The position numbers and the translations under genes are program-made. 64,000 nt of DNA from Janibacter limosus (GTDB taxonomy: Bacteria; Actinomycetota; Actinomycetes; Actinomycetales; Dermatophilaceae): NCBI RefSeq assembly GCF_004295485.1, contig NZ_CP036164.1:1984001-2048000 (forward strand). Reading direction: 5' to 3'. A model generated the notes under the pieces. That model saw only the letters and a program-made list of their open reading frames with translations, made no database searches and was not told the DNA's origin. Positions 24,984 to 33,438 of this stretch are shown piece after piece; within the stretch, counting starts at the first letter, position 1, and every line of letters begins with the position of its first letter.

Positions 24984-25426
24984 TGGCCCTCCCGGATCTG
25001 GCGGAAGCTGTCGTAGTGGTCGTCCGTGTAGTACCGGTCACCGGCGTCGCCCCCGACGATCCGCCGGGCACCGCGGTCGCTCTCGCCCGGCGTGGGCACC
25101 GTGTACTCGCGGTAGTAGCCGCGCTGCTGCGAAGGGAGGATCCCCTCCCTGTTCTGGAAGGTGATCCCGTCACGGTCGTAGGGGAAGGGCCCGTCCGAGC
25201 GGATCAGGGCGAGCGTCTCGCGGCCCTCGGCCGGCAGGGCGGACTCGGCGATCGTGTCGAGACCGGAGCCCGGTGTCGAGCTCCCGGACGAGGTCGTCGA
25301 TGATTCACCACCCGAGTCACGGCCGGAGTCGCCGCCAGATCCCCCGGCCACGACGATCCACGCCGCGAGCAGGATCAGCAGGAGGCCCCCGACGAGCTGG
25401 AGCCGGGTGCGCCAGGTCTTGGTCAT
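24980..25426 (-). CDS. Secreted guanyl-specific ribonuclease (RNase N1/T1/Sa-like)
   Basis: This is a 148-residue protein. Residues 10-28 form a hydrophobic export or anchor segment (LVGGLLLILLAAWIVVAGG), followed by a Ser/Gly/Thr-rich spacer. The catalytic domain has FQNREGILPSQQRGYYREYTV (general base Glu and Arg), TPGESDRGARRIV, and YYTDDHYDSFRQI with the catalytic His, as in RNase Sa and barnase. With the adjacent barstar gene this is a complete RNase/inhibitor pair. The domain has no disulphide Cys. Confidence 0.87.
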   Translation of the reverse strand: MTKTWRTRLQLVGGLLLILLAAWIVVAGGSGGDSGRDSGGESSTTSSGSSTPGSGLDTIAESALPAEGRETLALIRSDGPFPYDRDGITFQNREGILPSQQRGYYREYTVPTPGESDRGARRIVGGDAGDRYYTDDHYDSFRQIREGQ

Positions 25427-25444
25427 GACAGAACCAGCGCCACG

Positions 25445-26908
25445 TCAGAGCGCCAGACCGACGTACTTGGTCTCGAGGTACTCCTCGATGCCCTCGAAGC
25501 CCCCTTCGCGGCCGAAGCCGGAGTGCTTGACCCCGCCGAAGGGAGCCGACGGGTTGGACACGATGCCCTGGTTGATGCCGACCATGCCGAACTCGAGCGC
25601 CTCGGCGACCTTGATGACACGGCTCGTGCGTTCCGTAAACACGTAGGCGACGAGGCCGTACTCCGTGGAGTTGGCCAGGGCGATCGCCTCCTCCTCGGTG
25701 CGGAAGGTCGTGATCGGCGCGACCGGACCGAAGATCTCCTGGGTGAGCACCCTAGCGCTCGCCGGCACGTCGGTGAGGACGGTCGGCGGGTAGAACCAGC
25801 CCTTGCCGGAGGGCACCTCGCCCCCGACGAGTGCGGTGGCGCCCTGGGCGATCGCGTCGTCGACGAGCTCGGCGACACCGGCGCGCGCCTTCTCCGTGAT
25901 GAGCGGGCCGACGTCGACCCCCTTCGTCGTCCCCTTGCCCATGCTCAGCGCACCCATGCGGTCGGCGAGCGCCGCGGCGAAGTCGGCTGCGATCGACTCG
26001 TGGACGATGAACCGGTTGGCAGCCGTGCACGCCTCACCGATGTTGCGCATCTTGGCGAGCATCGCGCCCTCGACGGCGCGCTCGAGGTCCGCGTCCTCGA
26101 AGACGACGAAGGGGGCATTGCCTCCGAGCTCCATCGACGTGCGCAGCAGCTGCTCGGAGGACTGCTCGACGAGCTTCTTGCCCACGGGCGTGGAGCCGGT
26201 GAAGGTCAGCTTGCGCAGGCGCGGGTCGCGGATGATCGGCTCGCTGACCTCGCCGGAGGAGGTCGTCGGCACGATGTTGAGGACGCCGGCGGGCAGACCG
26301 ACCTCCTCCAGGAGCCGACCGAGGGCCAGCATCGTCAACGGCGTCTCGTGGGCCGGCTTGACCACGGTGGTGCAACCGGCTGCGATGGCCGGACCGATCT
26401 TGCGGGTGCCCATGGCAAGCGGGAAGTTCCACGGGGTGATGGCGAAGACGGGGCCGACGGGCTGCTTCATCGTCATCAGCCGGGTGCCGCCCGACGGGGC
26501 GACGGCGTAGCGGCCGTGGATGCGCACCGCCTCCTCGGCGAACCAGCGGAAGAACTCGGCGCCGTAGGTGACCTCGCCGCGCGACTCCGCGAGCGGCTTG
26601 CCCATCTCGAGCGTCATCAGCATGGCGAAGGTGTCGGCCCGCTCGGTGAGCAGCTCGAAGGCGGAGCGCAGGATCTCCGAGCGCACCCGCGGGTCGGTCG
26701 CGGCCCACTCGGCCTGTGCCGCAACAGCGGCGTCGAGGGCGGCCTTGCCGTCGGCGACGGTGGCGTCGGCGACCTCCACGAGGGTCTTGCCGGTGGCGGG
26801 GTCGCTCACGGCGAAGGTGGCCCCCTCGCCGGCGTCGCGCCATTCACCGCCGATGAGGAGCTGGGTGGGGGCGTACTCGAGGGCTGACTTCTGGGTGACG
26901 GATGCCAT
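25445..26908 (-). CDS. gabD: NAD(P)-dependent succinate-semialdehyde dehydrogenase
   Basis: GabD oxidises succinic semialdehyde to succinate, the last step of GABA use. The 487-residue ALDH has FAITPWNFPLAMGTRKIGPA, GSTPVGKKLVEQ (NAD site), the catalytic Glu in MELGGNAPFVVF and catalytic Cys in GEACTAANRF, and EIFGPVAPITTF. The SSADH assignment rests on overall similarity and is not certain among ALDHs. TACCGT 7 nt before the ATG suggests a leaderless transcript. The polyamine cluster 5-10 kb away could feed it. Confidence 0.85.
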   Translation of the reverse strand: MASVTQKSALEYAPTQLLIGGEWRDAGEGATFAVSDPATGKTLVEVADATVADGKAALDAAVAAQAEWAATDPRVRSEILRSAFELLTERADTFAMLMTLEMGKPLAESRGEVTYGAEFFRWFAEEAVRIHGRYAVAPSGGTRLMTMKQPVGPVFAITPWNFPLAMGTRKIGPAIAAGCTTVVKPAHETPLTMLALGRLLEEVGLPAGVLNIVPTTSSGEVSEPIIRDPRLRKLTFTGSTPVGKKLVEQSSEQLLRTSMELGGNAPFVVFEDADLERAVEGAMLAKMRNIGEACTAANRFIVHESIAADFAAALADRMGALSMGKGTTKGVDVGPLITEKARAGVAELVDDAIAQGATALVGGEVPSGKGWFYPPTVLTDVPASARVLTQEIFGPVAPITTFRTEEEAIALANSTEYGLVAYVFTERTSRVIKVAEALEFGMVGINQGIVSNPSAPFGGVKHSGFGREGGFEGIEEYLETKYVGLAL

Positions 26909-27037
26909 GGGCCCTACGGTACGAGGAAGTGGCCCTCACGGCACAGCCTCTGCGCCCAATCGTCGAACTGGCGTAGATCCTTCGGTTTTGAGACGATATT
27001 GACGTTGAACTTCCCGCACATGCCTCCGGAGACCGTC
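26909..27037. promoter_or_regulatory. Divergent gabD / DUF6421 intergenic region with a short minus-strand ORF
   Basis: On the minus strand TACCGT (26921-26916) is 7 nt before the gabD ATG, a leaderless -10. The same stretch has an ATG-initiated 35-codon frame on the minus strand (27021-26914, MCGKFNVNIVSKPKDLRQF...). Its codon use is more AT-tolerant (TCA, AAA, GAT, CTA) than neighbouring genes. It could be a small gene, a gene remnant or chance. Confidence 0.35.
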
Positions 27038-29221
27038 ATGACCGCCAACGCCCCCTTCGCCCGGGTCCTCCTCGACCAGGCCCACAGCAGCGCCTGGTCG
27101 CTCGATGCCGACCTCGCCGCGCGGATGAACCCGGCCAACCCCGGCGACGCGAGCCTGGCCCGGGCCGCCGCGGTCCTGCGCGAGCGCGGCACGCAGGTGC
27201 TGGCCCACACCGACGGTGAGCTGACCCCCGCGGCCCTCGACGGCGCCGACGTCCTCGTCATCGCCCACCCCGCAGCGGCCTCCAGCGAGCGCGTCGCCGG
27301 CGACCTGCCGCCCGTCCTCTCCTCCGCCGAGATCGCGGCGGTCACCGACCATGTGGCGAAGGGGGGCGGTCTCGTCGTCCTCGCCGAGTGCGACCACGAC
27401 GCCCACGGCAACAACCTGGGCGACCTGCTCGCTCCCTTCGGTCTGGGCATCGTCTCCACCCTCGTGCACGAGCGCGCCGACGGCGGCCGCCGCCATCTCG
27501 GCAACGCGACCTGGGTCCTCGGCGAGACGGGCACCGGTCCCGGGCAGGGCGTCATGGCCGGCATCGGCGAGGTCTGCTTCTACCGTGCCGGCACCATCGA
27601 CGTCTCCGGGGCGAAGGGGGCCCGCGTCCTGGTCCGCAGCTCCGCCACCGCCCACCCGGCCGGCCAGCCGCTCGCCGTCACCGTCGAGCACGGGCAGGGG
27701 CGCGTGGTCGTCCTCGCCGACTCCGACCTCGTCGGCGACGACTCGATCGGCGAGCTGGACCACGAGGAGCTGTGGGTCAACCTCGTGACGTGGGCGGGCA
27801 ACGGCTCACGGGCACTCGAGACCGAGACCCCGGCTACCGACGGTGTCGTCGACGCGAGCAGCGTTGTCGCAGCTGACGATCCCGCGTGGCTCGCCCTCAA
27901 GGCGGCCGTCGAGGAGCTGCGCCTGCTGCAGACCACGGACGGTTCGCTGCGTGATGACGCCGACCGCGAGCGCGCCACCGCCCTCGTCGCCACGATGACC
28001 ACGCGGATCGCCGAGCTGGCGCCGCACTTCCCGCACGACGCCGACTACCTGGCGGCGCTGCCGCTGGACCTGCAGCGCTGGGTCGACGGTGGGTTCGGCG
28101 TGCCCGACTTCCTCGACTCGCTCCTCGCCTTCCGCCCCGACCGGCACCGGGTCGACGGCACCCAGCACCTCGTCGTCTTCCCGATGTACACGCAGAACGG
28201 CAACCTCGACCGCGTCTTCGAGGCCGTCCTCCTCGACGTCATGTGGCCGCAGTGGCTCGCCGACGTCGAGGCCCGCTACGACAACCCGATGTTCCTGCCG
28301 GTGCGCTTCATCGACCTCACCCCCGGCTACGACACCAACTCGGCCGTCCTCTTCCCCGAGACGGTCGCCGTGCGTGAGGTGCCGAAGTTCAGCTGGGGCG
28401 CGATCTTCTGCGACCGCGAGGCCGCCCGCTTCCGTCGCGTGACCGCCGCGTCGGCCGAGGTCCTCGGGCTCGACCTGCCCCCTGAGGGCGAGCGGCTGGT
28501 CGCCTCCCAGGAGGTCGCGCAGGCGACCTTCGCCATGTGGGATCTCATCCACGACCGGACGCACAGCCACGGGGACCTTCCCTTCGATCCCTTCATGATC
28601 AAGCAGCGGATGCCCTTCTGGATGTACGCCCTCGAGGAGCTGCGCTGCGATCTCAACACCTTCCGGCAGGGCGTGACGCTGGCCGAGGCGGGCCACCCCT
28701 ACGCCCGGGCCGTGCAGCTGGCGATCCTCTTCGACCGCCTCTTCCGCTTCCCCGTCACCGGCGACCGGGTGCGCAACTACGACGGCCTCGGCGGACAGCT
28801 GCTCTTCGCGTGGCTGCACAAGCACGGCGTGCTGCGTTGGACCGACAACACGCTGACCTTCGACTGGGCGCAGGTCCCGGCCGTGGTCGTCGCCCTGTCC
28901 GACGAGGTCGAGACCCTCTACCGCGACGGCATCGACCGCTCTCGGGTCGGCCACTGGATGGCCGCGCACCGCTTCATCGCCGGCTACGTCGCGCCGCACC
29001 CGGCGTCGGCATGGGCGAAGGGGGCCGAGCACCTCCCCCTCGACGGCCCGCCCAAGGGACTCACCGACCTCGTCCAGCCCGACGAGTTCCCGCTCAACGT
29101 CTTCTACGAGGCGCTGCGGGGGAAGCTGGCGCCGGTCATCGAGTCCACCCGCGGCATCACGGGCACGCGCGACCCCCGCGCCGACGAGGCCGCCCGCGAC
29201 GCTGAGAAGATGTCCGCGTGA
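27038..29221 (+). CDS. DUF6421 family protein with N-terminal amidotransferase-like domain
   Basis: The product is about 727 residues and of unknown function. The first ~240 residues resemble a class-I-amidotransferase-like or DUF4350-like fold: GADVLVIAHPAAA, VTDHVAKGGGLVVLAECDHDAHGNNLGDLLAPFGLGI, GQGRVVVLADSDLVGDDSIG. The rest is the DUF6421 region, with LPLDLQRWVDGGFGVPDFLDSLLAF, HLVVFPMYTQNGNLDRVFEAVLLDV, PVRFIDLTPGYDTNSAVLFPETV and a helical C-terminus with WDLIHDRTHSHGDLPFDPF. The HDRTHSHGD segment could bind metal. The ATG at 27038 has GGAG upstream; a TTG at 26999 is possible. It overlaps the threonine aldolase gene by 4 nt (GTGA). Confidence 0.7.
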   Translation: MTANAPFARVLLDQAHSSAWSLDADLAARMNPANPGDASLARAAAVLRERGTQVLAHTDGELTPAALDGADVLVIAHPAAASSERVAGDLPPVLSSAEIAAVTDHVAKGGGLVVLAECDHDAHGNNLGDLLAPFGLGIVSTLVHERADGGRRHLGNATWVLGETGTGPGQGVMAGIGEVCFYRAGTIDVSGAKGARVLVRSSATAHPAGQPLAVTVEHGQGRVVVLADSDLVGDDSIGELDHEELWVNLVTWAGNGSRALETETPATDGVVDASSVVAADDPAWLALKAAVEELRLLQTTDGSLRDDADRERATALVATMTTRIAELAPHFPHDADYLAALPLDLQRWVDGGFGVPDFLDSLLAFRPDRHRVDGTQHLVVFPMYTQNGNLDRVFEAVLLDVMWPQWLADVEARYDNPMFLPVRFIDLTPGYDTNSAVLFPETVAVREVPKFSWGAIFCDREAARFRRVTAASAEVLGLDLPPEGERLVASQEVAQATFAMWDLIHDRTHSHGDLPFDPFMIKQRMPFWMYALEELRCDLNTFRQGVTLAEAGHPYARAVQLAILFDRLFRFPVTGDRVRNYDGLGGQLLFAWLHKHGVLRWTDNTLTFDWAQVPAVVVALSDEVETLYRDGIDRSRVGHWMAAHRFIAGYVAPHPASAWAKGAEHLPLDGPPKGLTDLVQPDEFPLNVFYEALRGKLAPVIESTRGITGTRDPRADEAARDAEKMSA

Positions 29222-30303
29222 CCGACACGACCGCCGAGACCGGCACCTCCTCCCCCTTCGCCCCCCTCCACGACCCGTCGACCCGGGGCTTCGCCAGCGA
29301 CAACTACGCCGGCATCCACCCCGAGGTCCTCGCGGCGATCGTCGCGGCCAACGGCGGTCACCAGGTCGCCTACGGCGAGGACGTCTACACCGCGCGCCTG
29401 ACCGAGGTACTCGGTGACGTCTTCGGCACGGCTGTCGAGGTCTTCCCGGTCTTCAACGGCACCGGCGCCAATGTCTTGGCGCTGCAGGCCTGCACGTCGC
29501 GGTGGGCGTCCGTGCTCACGACCAGCAGCGCCCACATCCACGTCGACGAGGCGGCCGCCCCCGAGCGGGTCGGCGGCTTCAAGGTCAATGTCATCGACAC
29601 CCCGGACGGCAAGCTGACCCCGGAGCTCATCCGCGCCTACCCGGCCCGGGTCGAGGACGAGCACTTCGCCCAGGTGGGCGTCGTCTCGATCACCAACTCC
29701 ACCGAGGTCGGCACCGTCTACACGCCGGCCGAGATCCGCGCCATCGCCGACCTCGTCCACGAGCTCGGCTGGGTCCTGCACCTCGACGGCTCCCGCCTGT
29801 CCAACGCCGCGGCCGCGCTCGGTGTCGGGCTGCGTGAGCTGACCACCGACGTCGGCGTCGACATCCTCTCCCTCGGTGGGACCAAGGGCGGGGCCATGCT
29901 GGCCGAGGCCGTCGTCGTCCTGTCGCCCGAGCGGGTCCACGGGACGACCTTCCTGCGCAAGCAGTCGATGCAGCTGGCCAGCAAGATGCGCTTCGTCTCG
30001 TCGCAGCTGCTCGCGCTCTTCGAGGGCGACCTGTGGCGGCGCAACGCCGAGCACGCCAACGCGATGGCCCGCCGCCTGGCTGATGGCGTCGCCGGCGTCG
30101 AGGGTCTCCTCCTGCCCAACGAGGTCGAGGCCAATGCCGTCTTCCCGATCCTGCCGCGCGAGTCCAGCGAGCGGCTCATGGAGAGCTTCCGCTTCTACTT
30201 CTGGGACGAGACGACCGGTCAGGTGCGGTGGATGTGCGCCTGGGACACGACCGAGGGCGACGTCGACCGCTTCGTCGAGGCGGTCCGTGCCGAGCTGGGC
30301 TGA
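29218..30303 (+). CDS. ltaE: Low-specificity L-threonine aldolase
   Basis: LtaE is a PLP enzyme that cleaves threonine/allothreonine to glycine and acetaldehyde. The 361-residue protein has FASDNYAGIHPEVLAAI, the substrate block VFPVFNGTGANVLALQ, SAHIHVDEAAAPE, LHLDGSRLSNAAAALGV and the PLP lysine in LSLGGTKGGAMLAEAVV. The GTG start overlaps the preceding DUF6421 gene (GTGA), which suggests a shared role or at least shared expression. Beta-eliminating lyase relatives share this fold. Confidence 0.92.
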   Translation: MTDTTAETGTSSPFAPLHDPSTRGFASDNYAGIHPEVLAAIVAANGGHQVAYGEDVYTARLTEVLGDVFGTAVEVFPVFNGTGANVLALQACTSRWASVLTTSSAHIHVDEAAAPERVGGFKVNVIDTPDGKLTPELIRAYPARVEDEHFAQVGVVSITNSTEVGTVYTPAEIRAIADLVHELGWVLHLDGSRLSNAAAALGVGLRELTTDVGVDILSLGGTKGGAMLAEAVVVLSPERVHGTTFLRKQSMQLASKMRFVSSQLLALFEGDLWRRNAEHANAMARRLADGVAGVEGLLLPNEVEANAVFPILPRESSERLMESFRFYFWDETTGQVRWMCAWDTTEGDVDRFVEAVRAELG

Positions 30304-30372
30304 CCCTGTGCCATTGCTCACAATCGGCGGTTTGCGCAGGAAGTTCCCAGACTGATCCTCTACACCTGAAGT

Positions 30373-31266
30373 GTGGCCCGCCTTCCTCGACTGACCAGCG
30401 CACCGGTACTCGCCGGTGCGCTCGTCGTCCTCACGATGCTGGCGGCCGGCCCCCTTCGCCCCTACGACCAGATGTTCCAGGGCTACTGGGCCAAGCGCTA
30501 CACCCCCGACTGGTGGCTCTTCCTCGACACGGTGCCCAATGCCATCGCCGGGCAGGCCGTCTGCCTGCCCATCCTCGCGGCCGTCGCGATCTTCATCGCC
30601 TGGCGGCACCGCACGTGGCACCCGCTGGCGGTCGTCGTGGCCGCCGAGATCGGGTTCTACGCAGGCATCGGCGGCCTCAAGGTGCTGCTCGGCCGCACCG
30701 CGCCCGCGGTCGGTGAGGGCAGCTTCCTGGAGGGCGGCCTCTTCTCCTACGGCTGGTACGGGATGGCTTACCCCTCCGGTCACACGGCCGAGGCGGTGCT
30801 CATCTACGGCGCCGCGGCCTACCTGCTGCTGTACTACACCGGTCCCGACACGCGCCTGCGCCGTCGGCTGACCTGGCTCGTGGCCCTCATCGCGCTCAAC
30901 GCGATCGTCGTCGCCTTCTACCTCGGGTACCACTGGCCGTCCGACCTCGTCGCCGGGCTCCTCGCCGGCGGCCTGGTGCTGCGGTGCATCGTCAACGTCG
31001 ACCGTGCCATCGCCCGACGCGGCCTGCCCTTTGGGTGGAGCTATCGCCTGCCGCAGCGCTCGAGCGCCGAGCCGGAGCCCGCCCGCGACACCCACCGTCC
31101 CCAGCCGCTGCCGGTCCCCGCCGCGATCTGGCTGCGGACCCACCCCTTCGACCTGCCGAAGCCGGCCGTGACCAACCTCCAGCCGCTCGCGGCCGACTGG
31201 TCGACCCTCGTGCCCGGCCAGCCAGCTCCCGCCTCCCCCGAGCGCAAGGTGCTCACCCCCCGCTGA
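30373..31266 (+). CDS. PAP2-superfamily membrane phosphatase
   Basis: This is a 297-residue protein with five or six transmembrane helices and a ~70-residue Pro-rich cytoplasmic tail. The tripartite acid phosphatase signature is KVLLGRTAP (KX6RP-like), YPSGHTAEAV (PSGH) and FYLGYHWPSDLVAG (SRX5HX3D-like: H and D present, the leading SR replaced by FY). It could dephosphorylate undecaprenyl or phosphatidic acid substrates. The start is a GTG, and the 69 bases upstream, after ltaE, show no hairpin. Confidence 0.83.
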   Translation: MARLPRLTSAPVLAGALVVLTMLAAGPLRPYDQMFQGYWAKRYTPDWWLFLDTVPNAIAGQAVCLPILAAVAIFIAWRHRTWHPLAVVVAAEIGFYAGIGGLKVLLGRTAPAVGEGSFLEGGLFSYGWYGMAYPSGHTAEAVLIYGAAAYLLLYYTGPDTRLRRRLTWLVALIALNAIVVAFYLGYHWPSDLVAGLLAGGLVLRCIVNVDRAIARRGLPFGWSYRLPQRSSAEPEPARDTHRPQPLPVPAAIWLRTHPFDLPKPAVTNLQPLAADWSTLVPGQPAPASPERKVLTPR

Positions 31267-31300
31267 CCCGCCTGCATTGCCATGGGGCAATGCACGGTCT

Positions 31301-32608
31301 TCAGGGTCGAGCGGTTGCGGCACTGCGGTTGGGGGCGGCCGGGTCGCGCTCCTCCATCGCCCACGGCGAGCCGTACCCCTGCGGCGCGGGCGCCGCCAGC
31401 AGCTCGAGGAAGGGCCTGGCGTCGAAGGCCTCCGGCCCCTTGGCCCCCGTGCCCGACCAGACCCCCGTGGCCAGCAGCTCCAGGGCGACCACGGGGTTGA
31501 GGGCCGTCTGCCACACCACGGCCTGGGCGTCGTAGTCGCGCATCGAGGCCTCGTTGTCGGCCACGTGGTAGAGGTAGACCGCCCGGAGAGCGCCGTCCTT
31601 GGTCCCCGTGACGAGGACCCCGGCGCAGGTCCTGCCCGTCATCCGCGGACCGATCGTCCCGGGGTCGGGCAGCACGGCCGCGACCACGTCGCGCGGGCTG
31701 ACCCGCACGCCCTTGACGTCCACCGGCTCGGTCGAGTCCAGGCCGAGCTCGTGCAGCATCCGCAGCATCGCGATCATCTGCTCCCCGAGGCCGTACTTGA
31801 AGGTCACCCGCCCCGCGTCGAGCCACCGCGGCATGAGGAGCACCTCCTCGTGCTCGACGTGGACGCACTCCACGGGGCCGATCCCCTCGGGGAAGTCGAA
31901 GATCTCCGGCTCGGCGAAGGGCGGCATCGTCGCGAAGCCCGCCTCGACGTCACCGCCGGCCCGCTCGCGCTCCCAGACGACCGGCGGGTTGAGGCACTCC
32001 TCGATGATGGTCCACATCGAAAAGCCGGGTGCGAAGACCTCGTTGCCGTCCTCGTCGCGCACGACGAGGTTGGCCCCGTCACGCGTGCCGAGCTCGTCGA
32101 TGTCGTCGAAGAGCTCGTCGGCCGCGTACCTGGCGAAGACGTCGGACAGCCCCGGCTCCACGCCGATGCCCAGCAGGGCCAGCCGTCCAGCAGCCTCCCA
32201 CTCCCCTGCCTTCGCCAGCTGCCGGTCGCCCAGCTTGGTGCCGGGCAGCTCGTGCGGTCGCTCGGGGTGCGGGGTCGACAGCGACATGGCCATGTCGAGG
32301 TAGTCGGCGCCCGCGGCGAGGGCCCCGTCGTAGATCGGCATGACGAATCTCGGGTCGACCGCGTTGAAGACGTGCGTCGCCCCGTGCTCGAGGGCCAGCG
32401 CGGTGACGGCCGCGCTGTCGGAGGCGTCGACCCGGGCCGCGACGAAGGGAGAGGGTCCCTCCCTTCGTGCCGTCGCCGCGGCGACCGTCGCCTCGGCCCG
32501 CTCCAGGTCGTGGTCGGCCACCACCCACAGCTCGTGGAAGTCCCGCTCCGCCGCGATCTTGGCGGCCGCGTCACCGACCCCGCCGGCACCGATCATGAGT
32601 ACGCGCAT
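31301..32608 (-). CDS. Saccharopine dehydrogenase-like oxidoreductase
   Basis: This is a 435-residue NAD(P)-dependent enzyme. The Rossmann motif MRVLMIGAGGVGDAAAKIAA opens the protein, and HVFNAVDPRFVMPIYDGALAAGADYLDMAMSLS matches the LYS9/Sacchrp_dh_NADP family. The C-terminal domain includes PGLSDVFARYAADELF and VTGTKDGALRAVYLYHVADNEASMR. It ends the pot operon 14 nt after potC, so carboxy(nor)spermidine-type or other polyamine-linked substrates are possible, but this is inference. A perfect 9-bp hairpin (32443-32467) lies in its coding sequence. Confidence 0.8.
   Translation of the reverse strand: MRVLMIGAGGVGDAAAKIAAERDFHELWVVADHDLERAEATVAAATARREGPSPFVAARVDASDSAAVTALALEHGATHVFNAVDPRFVMPIYDGALAAGADYLDMAMSLSTPHPERPHELPGTKLGDRQLAKAGEWEAAGRLALLGIGVEPGLSDVFARYAADELFDDIDELGTRDGANLVVRDEDGNEVFAPGFSMWTIIEECLNPPVVWERERAGGDVEAGFATMPPFAEPEIFDFPEGIGPVECVHVEHEEVLLMPRWLDAGRVTFKYGLGEQMIAMLRMLHELGLDSTEPVDVKGVRVSPRDVVAAVLPDPGTIGPRMTGRTCAGVLVTGTKDGALRAVYLYHVADNEASMRDYDAQAVVWQTALNPVVALELLATGVWSGTGAKGPEAFDARPFLELLAAPAPQGYGSPWAMEERDPAAPNRSAATARP
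32443..32467. repeat. CGAAGGGAG hairpin inside the saccharopine-dehydrogenase-like gene
   Basis: CGAAGGGAG (32443-32451) and CTCCCTTCG (32459-32467) are perfect complements around a 7-nt loop. In the gene this encodes roughly ARREGPSPF in a surface-like loop. It shares its termini with other hairpins in the window. Confidence 0.6.
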
Positions 32609-32622
32609 CCGAGTCTCCTGAC

Positions 32623-33438
32623 TCACTTCGACGTCCGGCTGCTCACCACGCGCTGACCGACCACGACGAGCAGGACGGCGATGACGAAGAGCGAGAAGCC
32701 GATGACATTGGCCTGCGCGGGGATGCCGCGCAGGTAGCTGACGTAGACGAACTTGGGGAAGGTGCTCGTGTCGCCCGACACGAAGTTGGTGATGATGAAG
32801 TCGTCGAAGCTCAGCGAGAAGGCGAGCATCGCCGCGCCGACGATGCCGGGCAGTACGAGCGGCAGGGTCACCCGCCAGAAGGTGCCACCGGGACCGGCGT
32901 AGAGGTCCTGGGCGGCCTCCTCCATGCGCGGGTCGAGGCTCTGCAGCCGGGCCCGCACGGTCACGACGACGAAGCTGAGGCAGAACATGATGTGCGCGAT
33001 GACGATCGTCCAGAAGCCCAGCTGCAGGCCCACGCGGGAGAAGCCCTGCACGAAGATCGTCAGCAGGCTCGCGCCGAGCACGATCTCCGGGGTGGCCATC
33101 GGGACGAAGACGAGGACATTGCCGGTGGCCTTGCCGCGGAAGCGGTGCCGGACCATGGCGAAGGCGATCATCGTGCCGAGCACCGTCGCGACCAGGGTGG
33201 CGATCAGCCCCACCTGCAGCGAGGTCGCGAGCGAGTCGCAGATGCCGGGAGCACCGCACGGGTTCTTCCAGTGCTTGATCGTCGGGCCGGCGTTGGAGTT
33301 CCACGTGATGTTGGACTTGCGGTAGTCGTTGAAGCTGAAGACGAAGGTGTAGAGCACCGGCAGGAAGAGGTAGAAGAGCACGAGGAGGGCGGCGATCATC
33401 GCGAAGCGGTCGCCGATCCAGCGGGTCACGGCGCGCAC
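32623..33438 (-). CDS. potC: Polyamine ABC transporter permease PotC-like
   Basis: This 271-residue inner-membrane permease has six hydrophobic helices. The EAA loop used to contact the ATPase is MEEAAQDLYAGPGGTFWRVTLPLVLPGI. PotC-family details are FVFSFNDYRKSNITWN near the N-terminus and SFDDFIITNFVSGDTSTFPKFVYVSYLRG. It abuts potB directly: its GTG at 33438 follows the potB TAG with no spacer. Confidence 0.9.
   Translation of the reverse strand: MRAVTRWIGDRFAMIAALLVLFYLFLPVLYTFVFSFNDYRKSNITWNSNAGPTIKHWKNPCGAPGICDSLATSLQVGLIATLVATVLGTMIAFAMVRHRFRGKATGNVLVFVPMATPEIVLGASLLTIFVQGFSRVGLQLGFWTIVIAHIMFCLSFVVVTVRARLQSLDPRMEEAAQDLYAGPGGTFWRVTLPLVLPGIVGAAMLAFSLSFDDFIITNFVSGDTSTFPKFVYVSYLRGIPAQANVIGFSLFVIAVLLVVVGQRVVSSRTSK

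Noticed and set aside
25130..25147. Hairpin AGGGAGG-ATCC-CCTCCCT inside the RNase gene
   Set aside because: It encodes the conserved REGILPS catalytic segment. The symmetry is most simply due to the codons for conserved residues.
29104..31323. Long minus-strand open frame across ltaE and the PAP2 gene
   Set aside because: It runs antisense to two genes with clear active-site motifs and spans their intergenic gap. Its composition is that of a GC shadow.
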